Assembly (NCBI RefSeq): GCF_001553645.1
Contig: NZ_CP014231.1
Location: 1,054,001 to 1,118,000, forward strand
Length of the DNA stretch: 64,000 bases
Direction: 5' to 3'
Source: Leptotrichia sp. oral taxon 847
Lineage (GTDB): Bacteria; Fusobacteriota; Fusobacteriia; Fusobacteriales; Leptotrichiaceae
Within the stretch, counting starts at the first letter, position 1, and every line of letters starts with the position of its first letter. A program made the translations under genes and the position numbers. Below, in pieces: positions 1-9,649 of the stretch. The notes beneath the pieces were generated by a model. The model saw only the letters and a program-made list of their open reading frames with translations. It searched no databases and was not told where the DNA came from.

Positions 1-1834
1 GCGAACCAAATCTTCTAACATTTACTTCGTTATTTTCAACTTCATTTTTACCAATTATTAATTGAACTGGTATTTTTTGTTCTCCGTTTGCTTCTCTGAT
101 TTTGTATCCAATTTTTTCAGCTCTTGTGTCAATTTCCACTCTTATTCCAGCATTTTGTAATTTTTCAAACACTTCATTTGCAAATGGCACCTGCTCATCA
201 GAAATTGTAAGAATTCTCACTTGTGTCGGTGCAAGCCAGAATGGAAAAGCCCCTGCATAATGTTCGATTAAAATTCCAAGGAATCTTTCTAAACTTCCGT
301 ACATCGCACGGTGAATCATTACTGGTTCATGTTTTTCTCCGTCCGCACCGATATAACTCATTTCAAATCTTTGAGGCAAGTTGAAGTCAAGTTGAATTGT
401 TCCACATTGCCAAATTCTTCCGATTGAATCTTTCATCTTAAAGTCAATTTTTGGACCGTAAAATGCTCCATCTCCAGGATTTAACTTGTAATCAATTCCT
501 TTGTGTTCCAAAGCTGATTTTAAATTAGCTTCTGCCATTTCCCAAATTTCATCTGAACCAATTGCTTTATCTGGTTTTGTCGATAATTCAATATGATATT
601 CAAATCCGAATAAAGTGTAGAATTTATCGTATAAATCAATAATTTCAATAATTTGTTCCTCAATTTGTTCTTTAGTACAGAAAACGTGTGCATCATCCTG
701 AGTAAATGCTCTAACTCTCATAAGTCCATGCAAAGCTCCACTAAATTCGTGTCTGTGAACAAGTCCCATTTCTCCATATTTTAATGGCAAATCTTTGTAT
801 GAATGCAAGTTATTTTTATATGCTATTATTGAACCCGGACAGTTCATTGGTTTAATTGCATAAATTTTTTCATCAATTGTCGATGTATACATATTTTCTC
901 TGTAATTAAACCAGTGTCCAGAAATTTCCCAAAGTTCTCTATCCAGCATAATTGGAGTTTTTATTTCCTGATAACCTCTTTTTTTATGCTCAACTCTCCA
1001 CATTTCTTGAAGTTTGTTAAAAATTTCCACACCTTTTGGCATAAAAAATGGAAAACCAGGTCCGTGTTCATCTACAAAAAATAAGTCAAGCTGCTTTCCT
1101 AACTTTCTATGATCTCTTTTTTCAGCTTCTTCCATCATCTTTAAATAATCATCCAGCTCTTTTTTTGTTGCAAAAGCCACTCCGTAAATTCTTTGAAGCA
1201 TCTTGTTATTTGAATCTCCACGCCAGTAGGCCCCAGCTGTTGACATAAGTTTGAACGCTTTTAAATAACCAGTCGATGGGATATGTGTTCCACGACAAAG
1301 ATCCACAAATTCTCCCTGCTTATAAATGCTGACTTTATCCACTCCTAAATCGTCTATTATTTCAACTTTGTAAGTTTCACCTTTTTCGGCAAAGAATTTT
1401 TTAGCGTCATCCGCGCTCATTTCACTTCTTTCAAACGGATAATTTTCTTTTACTATCTTTTTCATTTCATTTTCTATTTTTTCCAAATCTTCTTCAGTAA
1501 AAGGTTTTTCAGGATCAAAATCATAGAAAAATCCATTTTCTACAACAGGTCCTATTGCAACTTTTGTATTGGGAAAAAGTCTTTGCACAGCTTGAGCCAT
1601 TATATGAGCTGCACTATGTCTAATTATTTCTATTCCCTCTTCACTTGTATTTGTTATAAGCTGTATATTTCCTGACTTTTCAATTATGTATGAAGGATCT
1701 ACTTGGGTTCCATCAATCATAGCTCCTACAGTTGCCTTACCTAAGCTAGAACCTATCGTTTTTGCAAATTCCACTACTGTCATTGGTTTTTCTAGGTGTC
1801 TTTTGCTACCATCAGGTAATATCATTTCTATCAT
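1..1834 (-). CDS. thrS: Threonyl-tRNA synthetase, 3' end cut by window edge
   Basis: This enzyme charges tRNA-Thr with threonine in the cytoplasm. About 611 codons are present; the usual length is about 640, so roughly the last 25-30 residues lie outside the window. The N-terminus is a TGS domain (MIEMILPDGSKRHL), followed by the editing domain (HSAAHIMAQAV) and a class II catalytic core. The core shows the Zn-ligand Cys in MNCPGS, motif 2 (RVRAFTQDDAHVFC) and motif 3 (GSLERFLG). The anticodon-binding domain begins near APTQVRIL. The ATG at 1834 follows an AGGAG ribosome binding site. No T-box leader is visible in the 80 bases upstream. It is the last visible member of a long co-directional run. 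Confidence 0.97.
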   Translation of the reverse strand, partial: MIEMILPDGSKRHLEKPMTVVEFAKTIGSSLGKATVGAMIDGTQVDPSYIIEKSGNIQLITNTSEEGIEIIRHSAAHIMAQAVQRLFPNTKVAIGPVVENGFFYDFDPEKPFTEEDLEKIENEMKKIVKENYPFERSEMSADDAKKFFAEKGETYKVEIIDDLGVDKVSIYKQGEFVDLCRGTHIPSTGYLKAFKLMSTAGAYWRGDSNNKMLQRIYGVAFATKKELDDYLKMMEEAEKRDHRKLGKQLDLFFVDEHGPGFPFFMPKGVEIFNKLQEMWRVEHKKRGYQEIKTPIMLDRELWEISGHWFNYRENMYTSTIDEKIYAIKPMNCPGSIIAYKNNLHSYKDLPLKYGEMGLVHRHEFSGALHGLMRVRAFTQDDAHVFCTKEQIEEQIIEIIDLYDKFYTLFGFEYHIELSTKPDKAIGSDEIWEMAEANLKSALEHKGIDYKLNPGDGAFYGPKIDFKMKDSIGRIWQCGTIQLDFNLPQRFEMSYIGADGEKHEPVMIHRAMYGSLERFLGILIEHYAGAFPFWLAPTQVRILTISDEQVPFANEVFEKLQNAGIRVEIDTRAEKIGYKIREANGEQKIPVQLIIGKNEVENNEVNVRRFGS

Positions 1835-1915
1835 TATTTCATCCACTCCTTCATTCTTTATTTTTTTTGTTATTGTTCATTATAATACAATTGAAAAATT
1901 TTTTCAACTTAAAAT

Positions 1916-2377
1916 TTATCCCAAAATATATCTTTTGAATAAAAAACTCAACATTATTCCCAAAACAGTTCCCCAAAATACTTCTAGCGGAGTATGTCCC
2001 AAAAGTTCTTTAAATTTTTCGTTTATTATTTCTATTCCTTCTCTGTGTTCTATCGCTTCTATCAGTGTATTTAATGCTTTTGCATGTTTTCCTGCTTGGC
2101 GTCTAACTCCAGTCGCATCATACAAGACAATTCCTGCAAACACCATCGAAATTGCAAATTCTATGGAAGCAGCGCCTTTTATTAAAAATACTCCTGTTGC
2201 AAGTGAAACAACTGTCGAAGCGTGAGAACTTGGCATTCCACCTGTTTGAATTAACCTTCCCCATTGTGGTCTTCTTCCCTTAAATACGGGAAAAAATACT
2301 TTGTAAAACTGCGCCGAAAAACAAGATATTGCTGCAACATCCAAAAGTCTATTTCCAAATAATATTCCTACACTCAT
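1916..2377 (-). CDS. Divergent PAP2 family protein (DUF212, YuiD-like)
   Basis: This is a small integral membrane protein of 153 aa. The hallmark motifs of the DUF212/YuiD family are visible: GGMPSSHAS near residue 46 and YDATGVRRQAGKHA near residue 105. They correspond to the phosphate-binding motifs of PAP2 phosphatases in a divergent form. Hydrophobic segments surround these motifs and one lies at the C-terminus. The substrate is unknown; related proteins have been proposed to act on lipid phosphates. It sits 14 bp after yhbY and 82 bp before thrS, in the same transcription direction. The family call is firm, the function is not. Confidence 0.88.
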   Translation of the reverse strand: MSVGILFGNRLLDVAAISCFSAQFYKVFFPVFKGRRPQWGRLIQTGGMPSSHASTVVSLATGVFLIKGAASIEFAISMVFAGIVLYDATGVRRQAGKHAKALNTLIEAIEHREGIEIINEKFKELLGHTPLEVFWGTVLGIMLSFLFKRYILG

Positions 2378-2391
2378 TTACTCTTCCTTTT

Positions 2392-2730
2392 CTAATTTTT
2401 GTTTTTTTTCTTTTTAAACTCATTCAATTCAGGTGTAATCACTGCATCCTTTGTACTCTTAGGTTTAAAAAATATAAGCACATTTCCAATTTTATCCACA
2501 AAAATCGATTTTGTATTTTTTGCAATTTCATTTACTAATTCTATGTCAAATTTTACTGCTGAATTTTGTAATATTTTTACTTTTATTAATTCTCTTTTTT
2601 TTACAACTTCGGCAATGCTTTTTAGGACATTCTCATCCATTCCCTCTTTCCCTATTCTTACAACAGGAGTAAGACCATGTGCCAATTTTCTCAAAAAAGC
2701 TCTTTCTTTACTTGAAAGTTGTTGTGCCAT
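2392..2730 (-). CDS. yhbY: Ribosome assembly RNA-binding protein YhbY (CRM domain)
   Basis: This 112-aa protein consists of one CRM domain. It starts SSKERAFLRKLAHGL and carries the VVRIGKEG loop typical of YhbY, then the KKRELIKVKIL core strand. Members associate with pre-50S particles and take part in ribosome assembly in the cytoplasm. A Lys-rich tail (FKKKKNKN) follows the fold and may bind RNA. The gene lies 34 bp downstream of rnj and 14 bp upstream of the DUF212 gene. The ATG at 2730 is the only plausible start for the full domain. Confidence 0.92.
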   Translation of the reverse strand: MAQQLSSKERAFLRKLAHGLTPVVRIGKEGMDENVLKSIAEVVKKRELIKVKILQNSAVKFDIELVNEIAKNTKSIFVDKIGNVLIFFKPKSTKDAVITPELNEFKKKKNKN

Positions 2731-2764
2731 TCTTTTTAGTTACTCTACGTAACATCCTCCTTTT

Positions 2765-4651
2765 TTAGTTATCCATAATTATTGGTAAAATTATTGGATC
2801 TCTATCAGTTGCTCTAATTAAGAAATCCCCAATTTTTACTCTAATTCTCTGTTTTATCTTTCCAATTTCTTTTACCTTTTCACTTTCCAAAACACAAAGT
2901 TCTTTTTTCACTAATTCTTTTGTTTTAGAAAGTAAGCTTTCAGCGTCTTTATTGTATACAAATCCCCTTGTAACAAGTTCCACATTTTTATTAAAAGTTC
3001 CATTTTTGTATTTTAAAATAGAAATAATTACTATTCCATCGTCCGCTAAATTCTGTCTGTCTTTTAAAACGGCATTTCCTACGTCGCCTATTCCAAATCC
3101 ATCAATGAATGTTGCTCCACTTGGCACTCTTCCAACTTGTCTAAAATTACTTCTGGAAAGTTCAAATTTTGCTCCATTTTCAGCTAAAAGTACATTTTTT
3201 CCTTCAACTCCCACAGCAACTGCAAGTTCTTTATGTTTTTTAATCATTGCATATTCCCCATGGACTGGCAAGAAAAATTTTGGTTTTACAAGATTTATCA
3301 TAAGTTTCTGCTCTTCTTGGCAGCCGTGCCCCGATACGTGAATACCAATTCCTTTTTCAAATACAACACTAGCATCCCGTTTCATCAATTGATTGATATT
3401 TTTTGTTGCAGCTTTCTCATTTCCTGGAATAGGTGTCGCCGAAATCACAACTGTATCTCCTTGTCTTAACGTTATATATTTATGAGTTCCATTTGCGATT
3501 CTTGAAAGTGCCGCAAGTGGCTCTCCCTGAGTTCCAGTACATAAAATTAGCACTTTATCTGCTGGATGTGTTTCCACTTTTTCAATATCTATCATTATAT
3601 CTTTCGGAAGTTTTAAATATCCTAACTCTGAACAAATTTCAAATATTTTAATCATACTTCTTCCATCAATCGCAATCTTTCTTCCATGAGAATGAGCAAT
3701 ATTTACAATCTGTTGCAATCTATGAACGTGTGATGCAAATGCCGCAAGTATAATTCTTCCTTTTGCTTTTGAAAATTCATCTTTCAAGCTTTCCCCAACA
3801 GTTCTCTCAGATGGTGTGAATCCAGGAATTTGTGCATTTGTACTATCCGACAAAAGTAAATCTACCCCTTCTTCTCCAAGTTGCGCAAGTCTTCCGAAAT
3901 CAAATCCTTCTCCGTCGACAGGCGTCAAATCCACTTTAAAATCTCCCGAGTGCAAGATCGTCGCAGCCGGCGTTTTTATGCAAATAGCATAGCAATCAGC
4001 AATACTGTGCGTAACGCTTATAAATTCCACTGTAAAATATTTTGAAATTTTTAAAATATTTCTTCCAGTTATAACTTTTTCTTTTGGAAGTTTTGCATCT
4101 TTTTTCTCAAATTTTGCTTTTGCAAGTGCCAAAGTCAATTTTCCACCATACATCGGTATATTTTCCGTTCCCAATTTTTGATAAAAATATGGCACTGCTC
4201 CAATATGATCTTCGTGTCCGTGTGTCAAAAGTAATCCTTTAATTTTATTCTTATTTGCTTCTAAATACGCAAAATCAGGTATTATGACATCTATTCCCAA
4301 ATGTTCGTCTTCTGGGAATGTAAGTCCCGCATCTACTACGATTATTTCGTCTTTATATTGAAACGCTGTCATATTTTTCCCGACTTCTTCCAATCCCCCC
4401 AATGGAATTACATACATTTTTTCATCTCTTGTTTCATCTTTAAAATTTTTTTTGTCAACATGTCTATTTCTATTGTTTGCAAGCGGAACATATCTAGTTT
4501 CGTTTTTTTCATCTAAATGTCTTCTATTTGTGTTTTTTCTTCTGAATCTTTTTAAATTGGATTTTATTTTATTTGTATCCTCTTTTTTTGAAAAGTATCT
4601 TTTTATTGTTGAATTTGAATTTCCTGCTTCTCTTTTTTCTCTATCTGACAT
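2765..4651 (-). CDS. rnj: Ribonuclease J
   Basis: Ribonuclease J is a metallo-beta-lactamase/beta-CASP nuclease for mRNA decay and rRNA maturation, with both 5' exonuclease and endonuclease activity. The 628-aa product shows the metal-binding motif THGHEDHIG, HSIADC, GDFKVD, the beta-CASP region and the C-terminal histidine motif SGHG. An N-terminal extension of about 75 residues, rich in Lys, Arg and Asn, precedes the catalytic fold (MYVIPLGGLEEVGKN). It is longer than in typical firmicute RNase J and looks like a flexible RNA-binding tail. The ATG at 4651 has a strong AGGAGGTG site. The gene lies 43 bp downstream of mrdA. Confidence 0.95.
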   Translation of the reverse strand: MSDREKREAGNSNSTIKRYFSKKEDTNKIKSNLKRFRRKNTNRRHLDEKNETRYVPLANNRNRHVDKKNFKDETRDEKMYVIPLGGLEEVGKNMTAFQYKDEIIVVDAGLTFPEDEHLGIDVIIPDFAYLEANKNKIKGLLLTHGHEDHIGAVPYFYQKLGTENIPMYGGKLTLALAKAKFEKKDAKLPKEKVITGRNILKISKYFTVEFISVTHSIADCYAICIKTPAATILHSGDFKVDLTPVDGEGFDFGRLAQLGEEGVDLLLSDSTNAQIPGFTPSERTVGESLKDEFSKAKGRIILAAFASHVHRLQQIVNIAHSHGRKIAIDGRSMIKIFEICSELGYLKLPKDIMIDIEKVETHPADKVLILCTGTQGEPLAALSRIANGTHKYITLRQGDTVVISATPIPGNEKAATKNINQLMKRDASVVFEKGIGIHVSGHGCQEEQKLMINLVKPKFFLPVHGEYAMIKKHKELAVAVGVEGKNVLLAENGAKFELSRSNFRQVGRVPSGATFIDGFGIGDVGNAVLKDRQNLADDGIVIISILKYKNGTFNKNVELVTRGFVYNKDAESLLSKTKELVKKELCVLESEKVKEIGKIKQRIRVKIGDFLIRATDRDPIILPIIMDN

Positions 4652-4694
4652 TTAGCAAACACCTCCTTACTTTATTTTTTTATTTCAATTATCT

Positions 4695-6650
4695 TTAGCT
4701 TTTTTTGTTGTTTTTATTCCCCTGATTTTTGCCATCTTGTTTTTTATCATTTTTATTTTCAGGTTTTACTTTTAAAACATATTTTTCTCTGTATTTATTT
4801 ATAAATACTTTTGCCATTTCTCCAGATGCGACTCCACCGTATCCTCCACCTTCTACAATAGATACAAATACAATTTGTGGTTTATCTGACGGAAAATATC
4901 CTGCCATCCATGAGTGATTATCTCCAAATCCTGAATTTTGTGCTGTACCTGTTTTCGCTGAAACAGGATATCCATTTATTCTAAGCAGTTTTGCAGTTCC
5001 GCCTGAACCTATTACTGGAAGTCTTAACGCATTTTGTAACAATTTTATTGTTTTTTGACTCACATTTAATTTTCTTGAAATCTTTGGCTGATTCACTTCA
5101 ACTTTTCCATTATAAGTGACAAATCTATCCACAACAGTCGGTTTTAACTGCACTCCATTATTTGCAATTGTCTGATAAACTGAGGCAATTTGTATTGGTG
5201 TAACAAGTACATACCCTTGTCCTATTGACATATTGATCAAATCCCCTGGAAGCCATTTTTTATCCTGTTTTTTCTTAAATCTTTTCTTTTTCCATTCAGG
5301 GCTCGGTAGTGTTCCAACTAATTCCCCAGGTATATCAATTCCTGTTTTTTGACCAATTCCATATTCTTTGGCATATTTGTCAATATTTTTTATTCCAGCT
5401 TTTTGAGAGAATACATAATAATATGTATTTACTGATTCTTCAATGGATTTGGCAAAATTAGTTATACCGTGTCCACCTTTGTGCGCATCCCTAAATATTG
5501 AACGTCCAACTCTGTACTGTCCTGTTGAATTTACCGTTGCATATGGTGAAATTCCTGATTCCAATATTCCTGTACCAGTTACCGCCTTAAATGTTGATCC
5601 CGGTGGATATAATCCTGCAATTCCTTTGTTTACAAGCGGTTTTGATTTTGAATTAATCAAAGCATTCCACTGATCTCCTGGAATTCTTGAACTCATCAAA
5701 TTTAGACTTATTTCAGGATTACTCACGAAAGTGATAATTTTCCCAGTTTTTGCTTCCATTGCAATAAATACACCGCTTCTTCCATTAAATGCGGCAGTCA
5801 TAGCCTTTTGCAAGTCCAAATCAATTGACAAATAGACATTTTTTCCAGCGACACTTTCATTTGTGGAAATTTGTCTTATGATATTTCCTTTTGCATCGAC
5901 TTCGATATTCTCTTTTCCGTCTTGTCCTTTCATCTCTTTGTCATATGAACGTTCAACACCTTTTTTACCAATTAAATCACTATTTTGATAACCTTTATCC
6001 TTTAATTCATTATACTCTTTTTCACTTATTGGTTTTACATACCCTATGACGTGAGATGCTATCGTATCTTCGGGATAAAATCGCTTATTGTATTCCACGA
6101 TGTCAATTCTGTCACTATCCAATTTTTCAATGGCTTTTAGTGCAACAGTTTTATCCAGATCCTCGATAACCAATATTTTTTTATCCGTTCCAAATCTTTG
6201 CTCTTTAAAAAATTTGTCAATTATATCATCTATGCTCGTTCCTGTAACTTCATTAATTTTTTTTATATCGAGCATTGTTTCTTCCAAGTCTTTTGCTTTT
6301 TTCTTTTTCTCACTTGAAAGTCTATCATGAATTTGCTCAGGATTCATATTTTTCATTTCTTTTAATATTTTTACATCATTTGGATCAATTGATTTTGTAT
6401 CAATGTGAATCAATTGATAGCCTGTCATATTTTTGGCAAGTAAGCGTCCTTCTCTGTCATATATTTCACCACGGTTTGCTTTTATCACATTCATTCTGAT
6501 TCTATTTTGAAGCGCTCTTTCTTCATATTTGGAAGCTTCTAAAATTTGTAAAATAAATAATTTTGAAATTAATATTAAAAATCCCAATCCTACAAGGGAA
6601 ATAAAGGCTATAAACCTCGGGTTCTTTTCTTCTTTATCTAATTCTCTCAT
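4695..6650 (-). CDS. mrdA: Penicillin-binding protein 2 (elongasome transpeptidase)
   Basis: This is a class B penicillin-binding protein that cross-links peptidoglycan during cell elongation. The 651-aa protein has one N-terminal membrane segment (about residues 13-34), a PBP dimerisation region beginning RGEIYDREGRLLAKN, and the transpeptidase domain. The catalytic serine is S352 in STFK, the second motif is SVN at 406, and the third is KTG at 566. The C-terminus is a hydrophilic Lys/Asn/Gln-rich tail. It lies in a run with rsfS upstream and rnj downstream. It could be named by other conventions (pbpA); PBP2 rather than FtsI is favoured by the overall layout. Confidence 0.94.
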   Translation of the reverse strand: MRELDKEEKNPRFIAFISLVGLGFLILISKLFILQILEASKYEERALQNRIRMNVIKANRGEIYDREGRLLAKNMTGYQLIHIDTKSIDPNDVKILKEMKNMNPEQIHDRLSSEKKKKAKDLEETMLDIKKINEVTGTSIDDIIDKFFKEQRFGTDKKILVIEDLDKTVALKAIEKLDSDRIDIVEYNKRFYPEDTIASHVIGYVKPISEKEYNELKDKGYQNSDLIGKKGVERSYDKEMKGQDGKENIEVDAKGNIIRQISTNESVAGKNVYLSIDLDLQKAMTAAFNGRSGVFIAMEAKTGKIITFVSNPEISLNLMSSRIPGDQWNALINSKSKPLVNKGIAGLYPPGSTFKAVTGTGILESGISPYATVNSTGQYRVGRSIFRDAHKGGHGITNFAKSIEESVNTYYYVFSQKAGIKNIDKYAKEYGIGQKTGIDIPGELVGTLPSPEWKKKRFKKKQDKKWLPGDLINMSIGQGYVLVTPIQIASVYQTIANNGVQLKPTVVDRFVTYNGKVEVNQPKISRKLNVSQKTIKLLQNALRLPVIGSGGTAKLLRINGYPVSAKTGTAQNSGFGDNHSWMAGYFPSDKPQIVFVSIVEGGGYGGVASGEMAKVFINKYREKYVLKVKPENKNDKKQDGKNQGNKNNKKS

Positions 6651-6703
6651 AATCTTTTCCCCCTTCTCCGCTTTGTATTGCTTTATACGTTATAAAATAA
6701 ATA

Positions 6704-7057
6704 TTATTCATTATTTTGTCTATTTTCTTCCTTTACACCACTATAAAATTCATCCAGCTTGTAATAGTCTCTGGCATCTTGACTGAATATACTGACAATC
6801 ACATCTCCTGCATCAATCAAAACCCAGTTAGCTTCTTCCAAACCTTCCACACTTTTAACTGCATCCAAACTTTTTTTCACATCTGTCGTAATAGCTTCAA
6901 TATTTCGATTTGAACTTCCAGTACAAAGTATCGAATAATCGAAAAATGGTGATTTCCCACGCATATCATACACTTTTATGTCTTTTGCCTTTTTTTCCTC
7001 CATAATGCCAATTATTTTTTGAATTTCTGAATTAAATTCATTTTTTTCTTCTGCCAT
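6704..7057 (-). CDS. rsfS: Ribosome silencing factor RsfS
   Basis: RsfS binds ribosomal protein uL14 on the 50S subunit and blocks subunit joining under starvation. The 117-aa sequence has the family pattern KKAKDIKVYDMRGKSPFFDYSI, then SNRNIEAITTDV and WVLIDAGDVIVSIFSQDARDYY. The C-terminus is Asn/Glu-rich. The length fits the family. It lies between rsmE and mrdA, with short gaps and the same strand. Confidence 0.94.
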   Translation of the reverse strand: MAEEKNEFNSEIQKIIGIMEEKKAKDIKVYDMRGKSPFFDYSILCTGSSNRNIEAITTDVKKSLDAVKSVEGLEEANWVLIDAGDVIVSIFSQDARDYYKLDEFYSGVKEENRQNNE

Positions 7058-7097
7058 TTCTTTTTTCCTTTCCGATTTTTTATTATATTTAATTTTT

Positions 7098-7808
7098 TTA
7101 TTTTAATTTTAAATTTGAAATTACCCCTGCAACTACAATTGCAGCTGTTTCCGCTCGCAAAATTCTAGCTCCAAGACTTATCTCACAAGCATTTTTTCCT
7201 TTTAAAAATAACACTTCATCTTCAGTAATCCCGCCTTCTGGTCCAATTATACACAAAATATTTTTATCTGTTTCGTTTACTAAATCCAAAATTGACTTTG
7301 AATTTTTACTATTTTCATAAGCAAATATTATCTTGTCATATTTCTTGTAATCAATTTCACAAATTTTTTTTATTTCTGAAATTTCTGGAAATTTTACACC
7401 TCTACATTGTTTCAGTGCTTCCCTGACAACTATTTCCCACTTTTCTTTTTTTTCATTAATTTTTACGACAACTCTTTTTGTCTTTAACGGAATTATTTTA
7501 TTAACGCCAATTTCAGTCAATTTTTGTATTGCTAAATTCATCTTATCGTTTTTTAAAATTCCTATCGCCATATCGACATTTACACCAAGTGAATAATTAT
7601 CTTTTATTTTTTTTATTATTTCCAAAATAACTTCCCTTTTAGAAATACTCAAAATTTTTGTCAAATATTCAAATTCTCCGTCAATAGCTCTCACTTCGTC
7701 ATTTATTTGAAGCCTATAAACATTTTGAATGTGCCCACAGTCCAATTTATTGTCAATAATAATTTTATTCTCACTAATGTTTTTCTTTTCCGCTATCACT
7801 GTCAACAA
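7098..7808 (-). CDS. rsmE: 16S rRNA (uracil(1498)-N3)-methyltransferase RsmE
   Basis: RsmE methylates N3 of U1498 in the 16S rRNA of the 30S subunit using S-adenosylmethionine. The 236-aa product ends with the SPOUT knot signatures CIIGPEGGITEDEV and SLGARILRAETAAI. The N-terminal PUA-like part is less conserved. No ATG is available at the 5' end. The start is TTG at 7808 (or the next TTG at 7805), 8 nt after a GAGGTG ribosome binding site. It begins 18 bp after the ruvB stop codon. Confidence 0.93.
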   Translation of the reverse strand: MLTVIAEKKNISENKIIIDNKLDCGHIQNVYRLQINDEVRAIDGEFEYLTKILSISKREVILEIIKKIKDNYSLGVNVDMAIGILKNDKMNLAIQKLTEIGVNKIIPLKTKRVVVKINEKKEKWEIVVREALKQCRGVKFPEISEIKKICEIDYKKYDKIIFAYENSKNSKSILDLVNETDKNILCIIGPEGGITEDEVLFLKGKNACEISLGARILRAETAAIVVAGVISNLKLK

Positions 7809-7826
7809 CAGCTTTTCACCTCATTT

Positions 7827-8831
7827 TTATTTTTCTATTATTTTTTTTATTCCCAGATGTCTGTAACCAGCTTCAGTTACAACTCTTCCACGGGGTGTTC
7901 GCTTTATAAATCCTATTTTAATCAGATATGGCTCATAAACTTCTTCAATTGTCCGCTTATCCTCACCCAGTAAAAGCGACAATGTTTCTATCCCAACAGG
8001 CCCTCCGTTATAGACGTCAATTATTGAGCTTAAAATTTTTCTATCGAGTTCATCAAGTCCCGTTTCATCAACTCCCAAAAGTTTTAAAATCCCATTTACA
8101 CTTTTTTTGTCAAGTATTCCGTTTCCTTCGACAAGTGCATAGTCTCTTGCCCTTTTCAAAAGTCTATTTGCAATTCTAGGTGTACCACGGCTTCTCTTGG
8201 AAATTTCACTTATTCCGTCCTCGTCATATGAAATACTCAAAATATCGGCTCCTCTGCGAACAATTTCTTCCAATTCTTCCAATTTATAAAATTCCATTTT
8301 ATGTGTTACTCCAAATCTGTCCCGAAGTGGTGTACTTAACTGCCCGGCTTTAGTTGTCGCACCAATCAATGTAAATTTTGGTAGTTCAATTCTAATACTT
8401 CTAGCTGACGGTCCTTTTCCAATTAAAATGTCAATTTCATTGTCTTCCATCGCAGGGTACAAAATTTCTTCCACCGAAGTGTTTAATCTATGAATTTCAT
8501 CAATAAATAAAATGTCATTTTCCTCAAGAGAAGTCAAAATTGCCGCTAAATCTCCAGATTTTTCCAAAACTGGCCCAGTTGTAATTTTTAAATTCACTCC
8601 CATTTCGGTTGCAATCACTCCTGCAAGTGTTGTTTTTCCAAGTCCTGGAGGTCCGTATAACAAAATGTGATCCACGGTTTCATTTCGCATTTTTGCCGCT
8701 TTTATAAAAATATTCATTTTTTTTTTCAAATCTTCTTGACCGATATATTCTTTAAAAGTTTTTGGCCTAAGTGACTTTTGAATATTGTCCTCTCCCAGTT
8801 CATCGGATGCCAATACTCTTTCTTTTTCCAT
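7827..8831 (-). CDS. ruvB: Holliday junction branch migration ATPase RuvB
   Basis: RuvB is the hexameric AAA+ motor that drives branch migration of Holliday junctions with RuvA in recombinational repair. Walker A ([12 protein letters not shown]), Walker B ([10 protein letters not shown]), sensor 1 (GATTKAG) and the arginine finger region (PLRDRFG) are all visible. The C-terminal winged helix ends with [18 protein letters not shown] chose the ATG at 8831, giving 334 aa. The upstream TTG at 8849 would place the GAGGGAG ribosome binding site inside the coding region. ruvA is not adjacent. Confidence 0.95.
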   Translation of the reverse strand: MEKERVLASDELGEDNIQKSLRPKTFKEYIGQEDLKKKMNIFIKAAKMRNETVDHILLYGPPGLGKTTLAGVIATEMGVNLKITTGPVLEKSGDLAAILTSLEENDILFIDEIHRLNTSVEEILYPAMEDNEIDILIGKGPSARSIRIELPKFTLIGATTKAGQLSTPLRDRFGVTHKMEFYKLEELEEIVRRGADILSISYDEDGISEISKRSRGTPRIANRLLKRARDYALVEGNGILDKKSVNGILKLLGVDETGLDELDRKILSSIIDVYNGGPVGIETLSLLLGEDKRTIEEVYEPYLIKIGFIKRTPRGRVVTEAGYRHLGIKKIIEK

Positions 8832-8852
8832 TTTTTCTCCCTCTTTCAAAAC

Positions 8853-9476
8853 TTATATCGCTTTTAGCGCCAACATCAATAAAAATTGGAACACTGCGAT
8901 AATTCCCCCAAGAACTCCACCTATTATTTCAATATGCTTTAGTTCACTTTTTGAAATTTTCAAAATAATTTCTTCTATTTCCTGTAAAGAAAAATTTTCC
9001 ATTTTATCTAATATTATCTCATGAAAATTTATTTTCTCTTTTGCTATTTTTATAATTTCTTCGACAATTTCTTCTTTATTTTCCAAAATACTCTTTTTAA
9101 AATAAGATTTTATTTTTTGAATTACACTATCGTTTATAATCATTTTTAGTAACGGATTTTTATCCAAAATATTCTTTTGCAACTTTTCTCCGATAACTTT
9201 ATCTAATAATCTATCAATAACTCCATCAGAAATATCCATTTCTTCTATTTTGTCCGCAATATCGTCCACCGAAATTAACTCTTTTTCCACTACATCAGCT
9301 ATATTTAAAGATATTTCCGCTCTTCTTTTGGGAATTAGCCCCTGTATTTTAAAAAAGAGAAAATTCATCTCCTTATATGGTCTAAAAAGTAATTTTATAG
9401 CTAAATAATTAGTAAACCAACCTATAAGTGTTCCAACAAGTACCATAAGACAAAATTGCAATATCAAATTTCCCAA
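8853..9476 (-). CDS. DUF445 family membrane protein
   Basis: This protein of about 207 aa resembles the DUF445 family (YheB-like). It has an N-terminal membrane helix (FCLMVLVGTLIGWFTNYLA), the conserved AIKLLFRPY motif, a long amphipathic/coiled-coil middle rich in Ile, Lys and Glu, and a C-terminal membrane helix (IIGGVLGGIIAVFQFLLML). The reading frame can be extended to GTG at 9530. However, a near-perfect GGAGG lies 6 nt upstream of the TTG at 9476, so I take TTG as the start. The function is unknown. The ruvB ribosome binding site lies just past its stop codon. Confidence 0.8.
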   Translation of the reverse strand: MGNLILQFCLMVLVGTLIGWFTNYLAIKLLFRPYKEMNFLFFKIQGLIPKRRAEISLNIADVVEKELISVDDIADKIEEMDISDGVIDRLLDKVIGEKLQKNILDKNPLLKMIINDSVIQKIKSYFKKSILENKEEIVEEIIKIAKEKINFHEIILDKMENFSLQEIEEIILKISKSELKHIEIIGGVLGGIIAVFQFLLMLALKAI

Positions 9477-9616
9477 TTTTCGCCTCCAAAAACTTAATTC
9501 TTTGAAATATTTTATATTTAATGGTATCACATTTCTTATTTAATATCAAGAATTATTAATTCTTAGGCAAAATAAAATATGTTTGAAAAGAAAAAAATTT
9601 TTACTTATTTAATCAA

Positions 9617-9641
9617 GGGGGGAAAAAATCCCCTCTTTTTT
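9617..9641. terminator. G4/C4 hairpin with T-run
   Basis: A hairpin with GGGGA and TCCCC arms (9619-9633) is followed on the plus strand by TCTTTTTTT. It lies just after the flavodoxin stop codon, so it probably ends the minus-strand pta-ackA-flavodoxin transcript. The longer T-run faces the plus strand, where no gene precedes it. Confidence 0.5.
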
Positions 9642-9649
9642 TATTTTCA

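Noticed and set aside
1686-2225. 179-aa plus-strand ORF overlapping thrS and the DUF212 gene
   Set aside because: It is antisense to two well-supported genes and has no family features or ribosome binding site.
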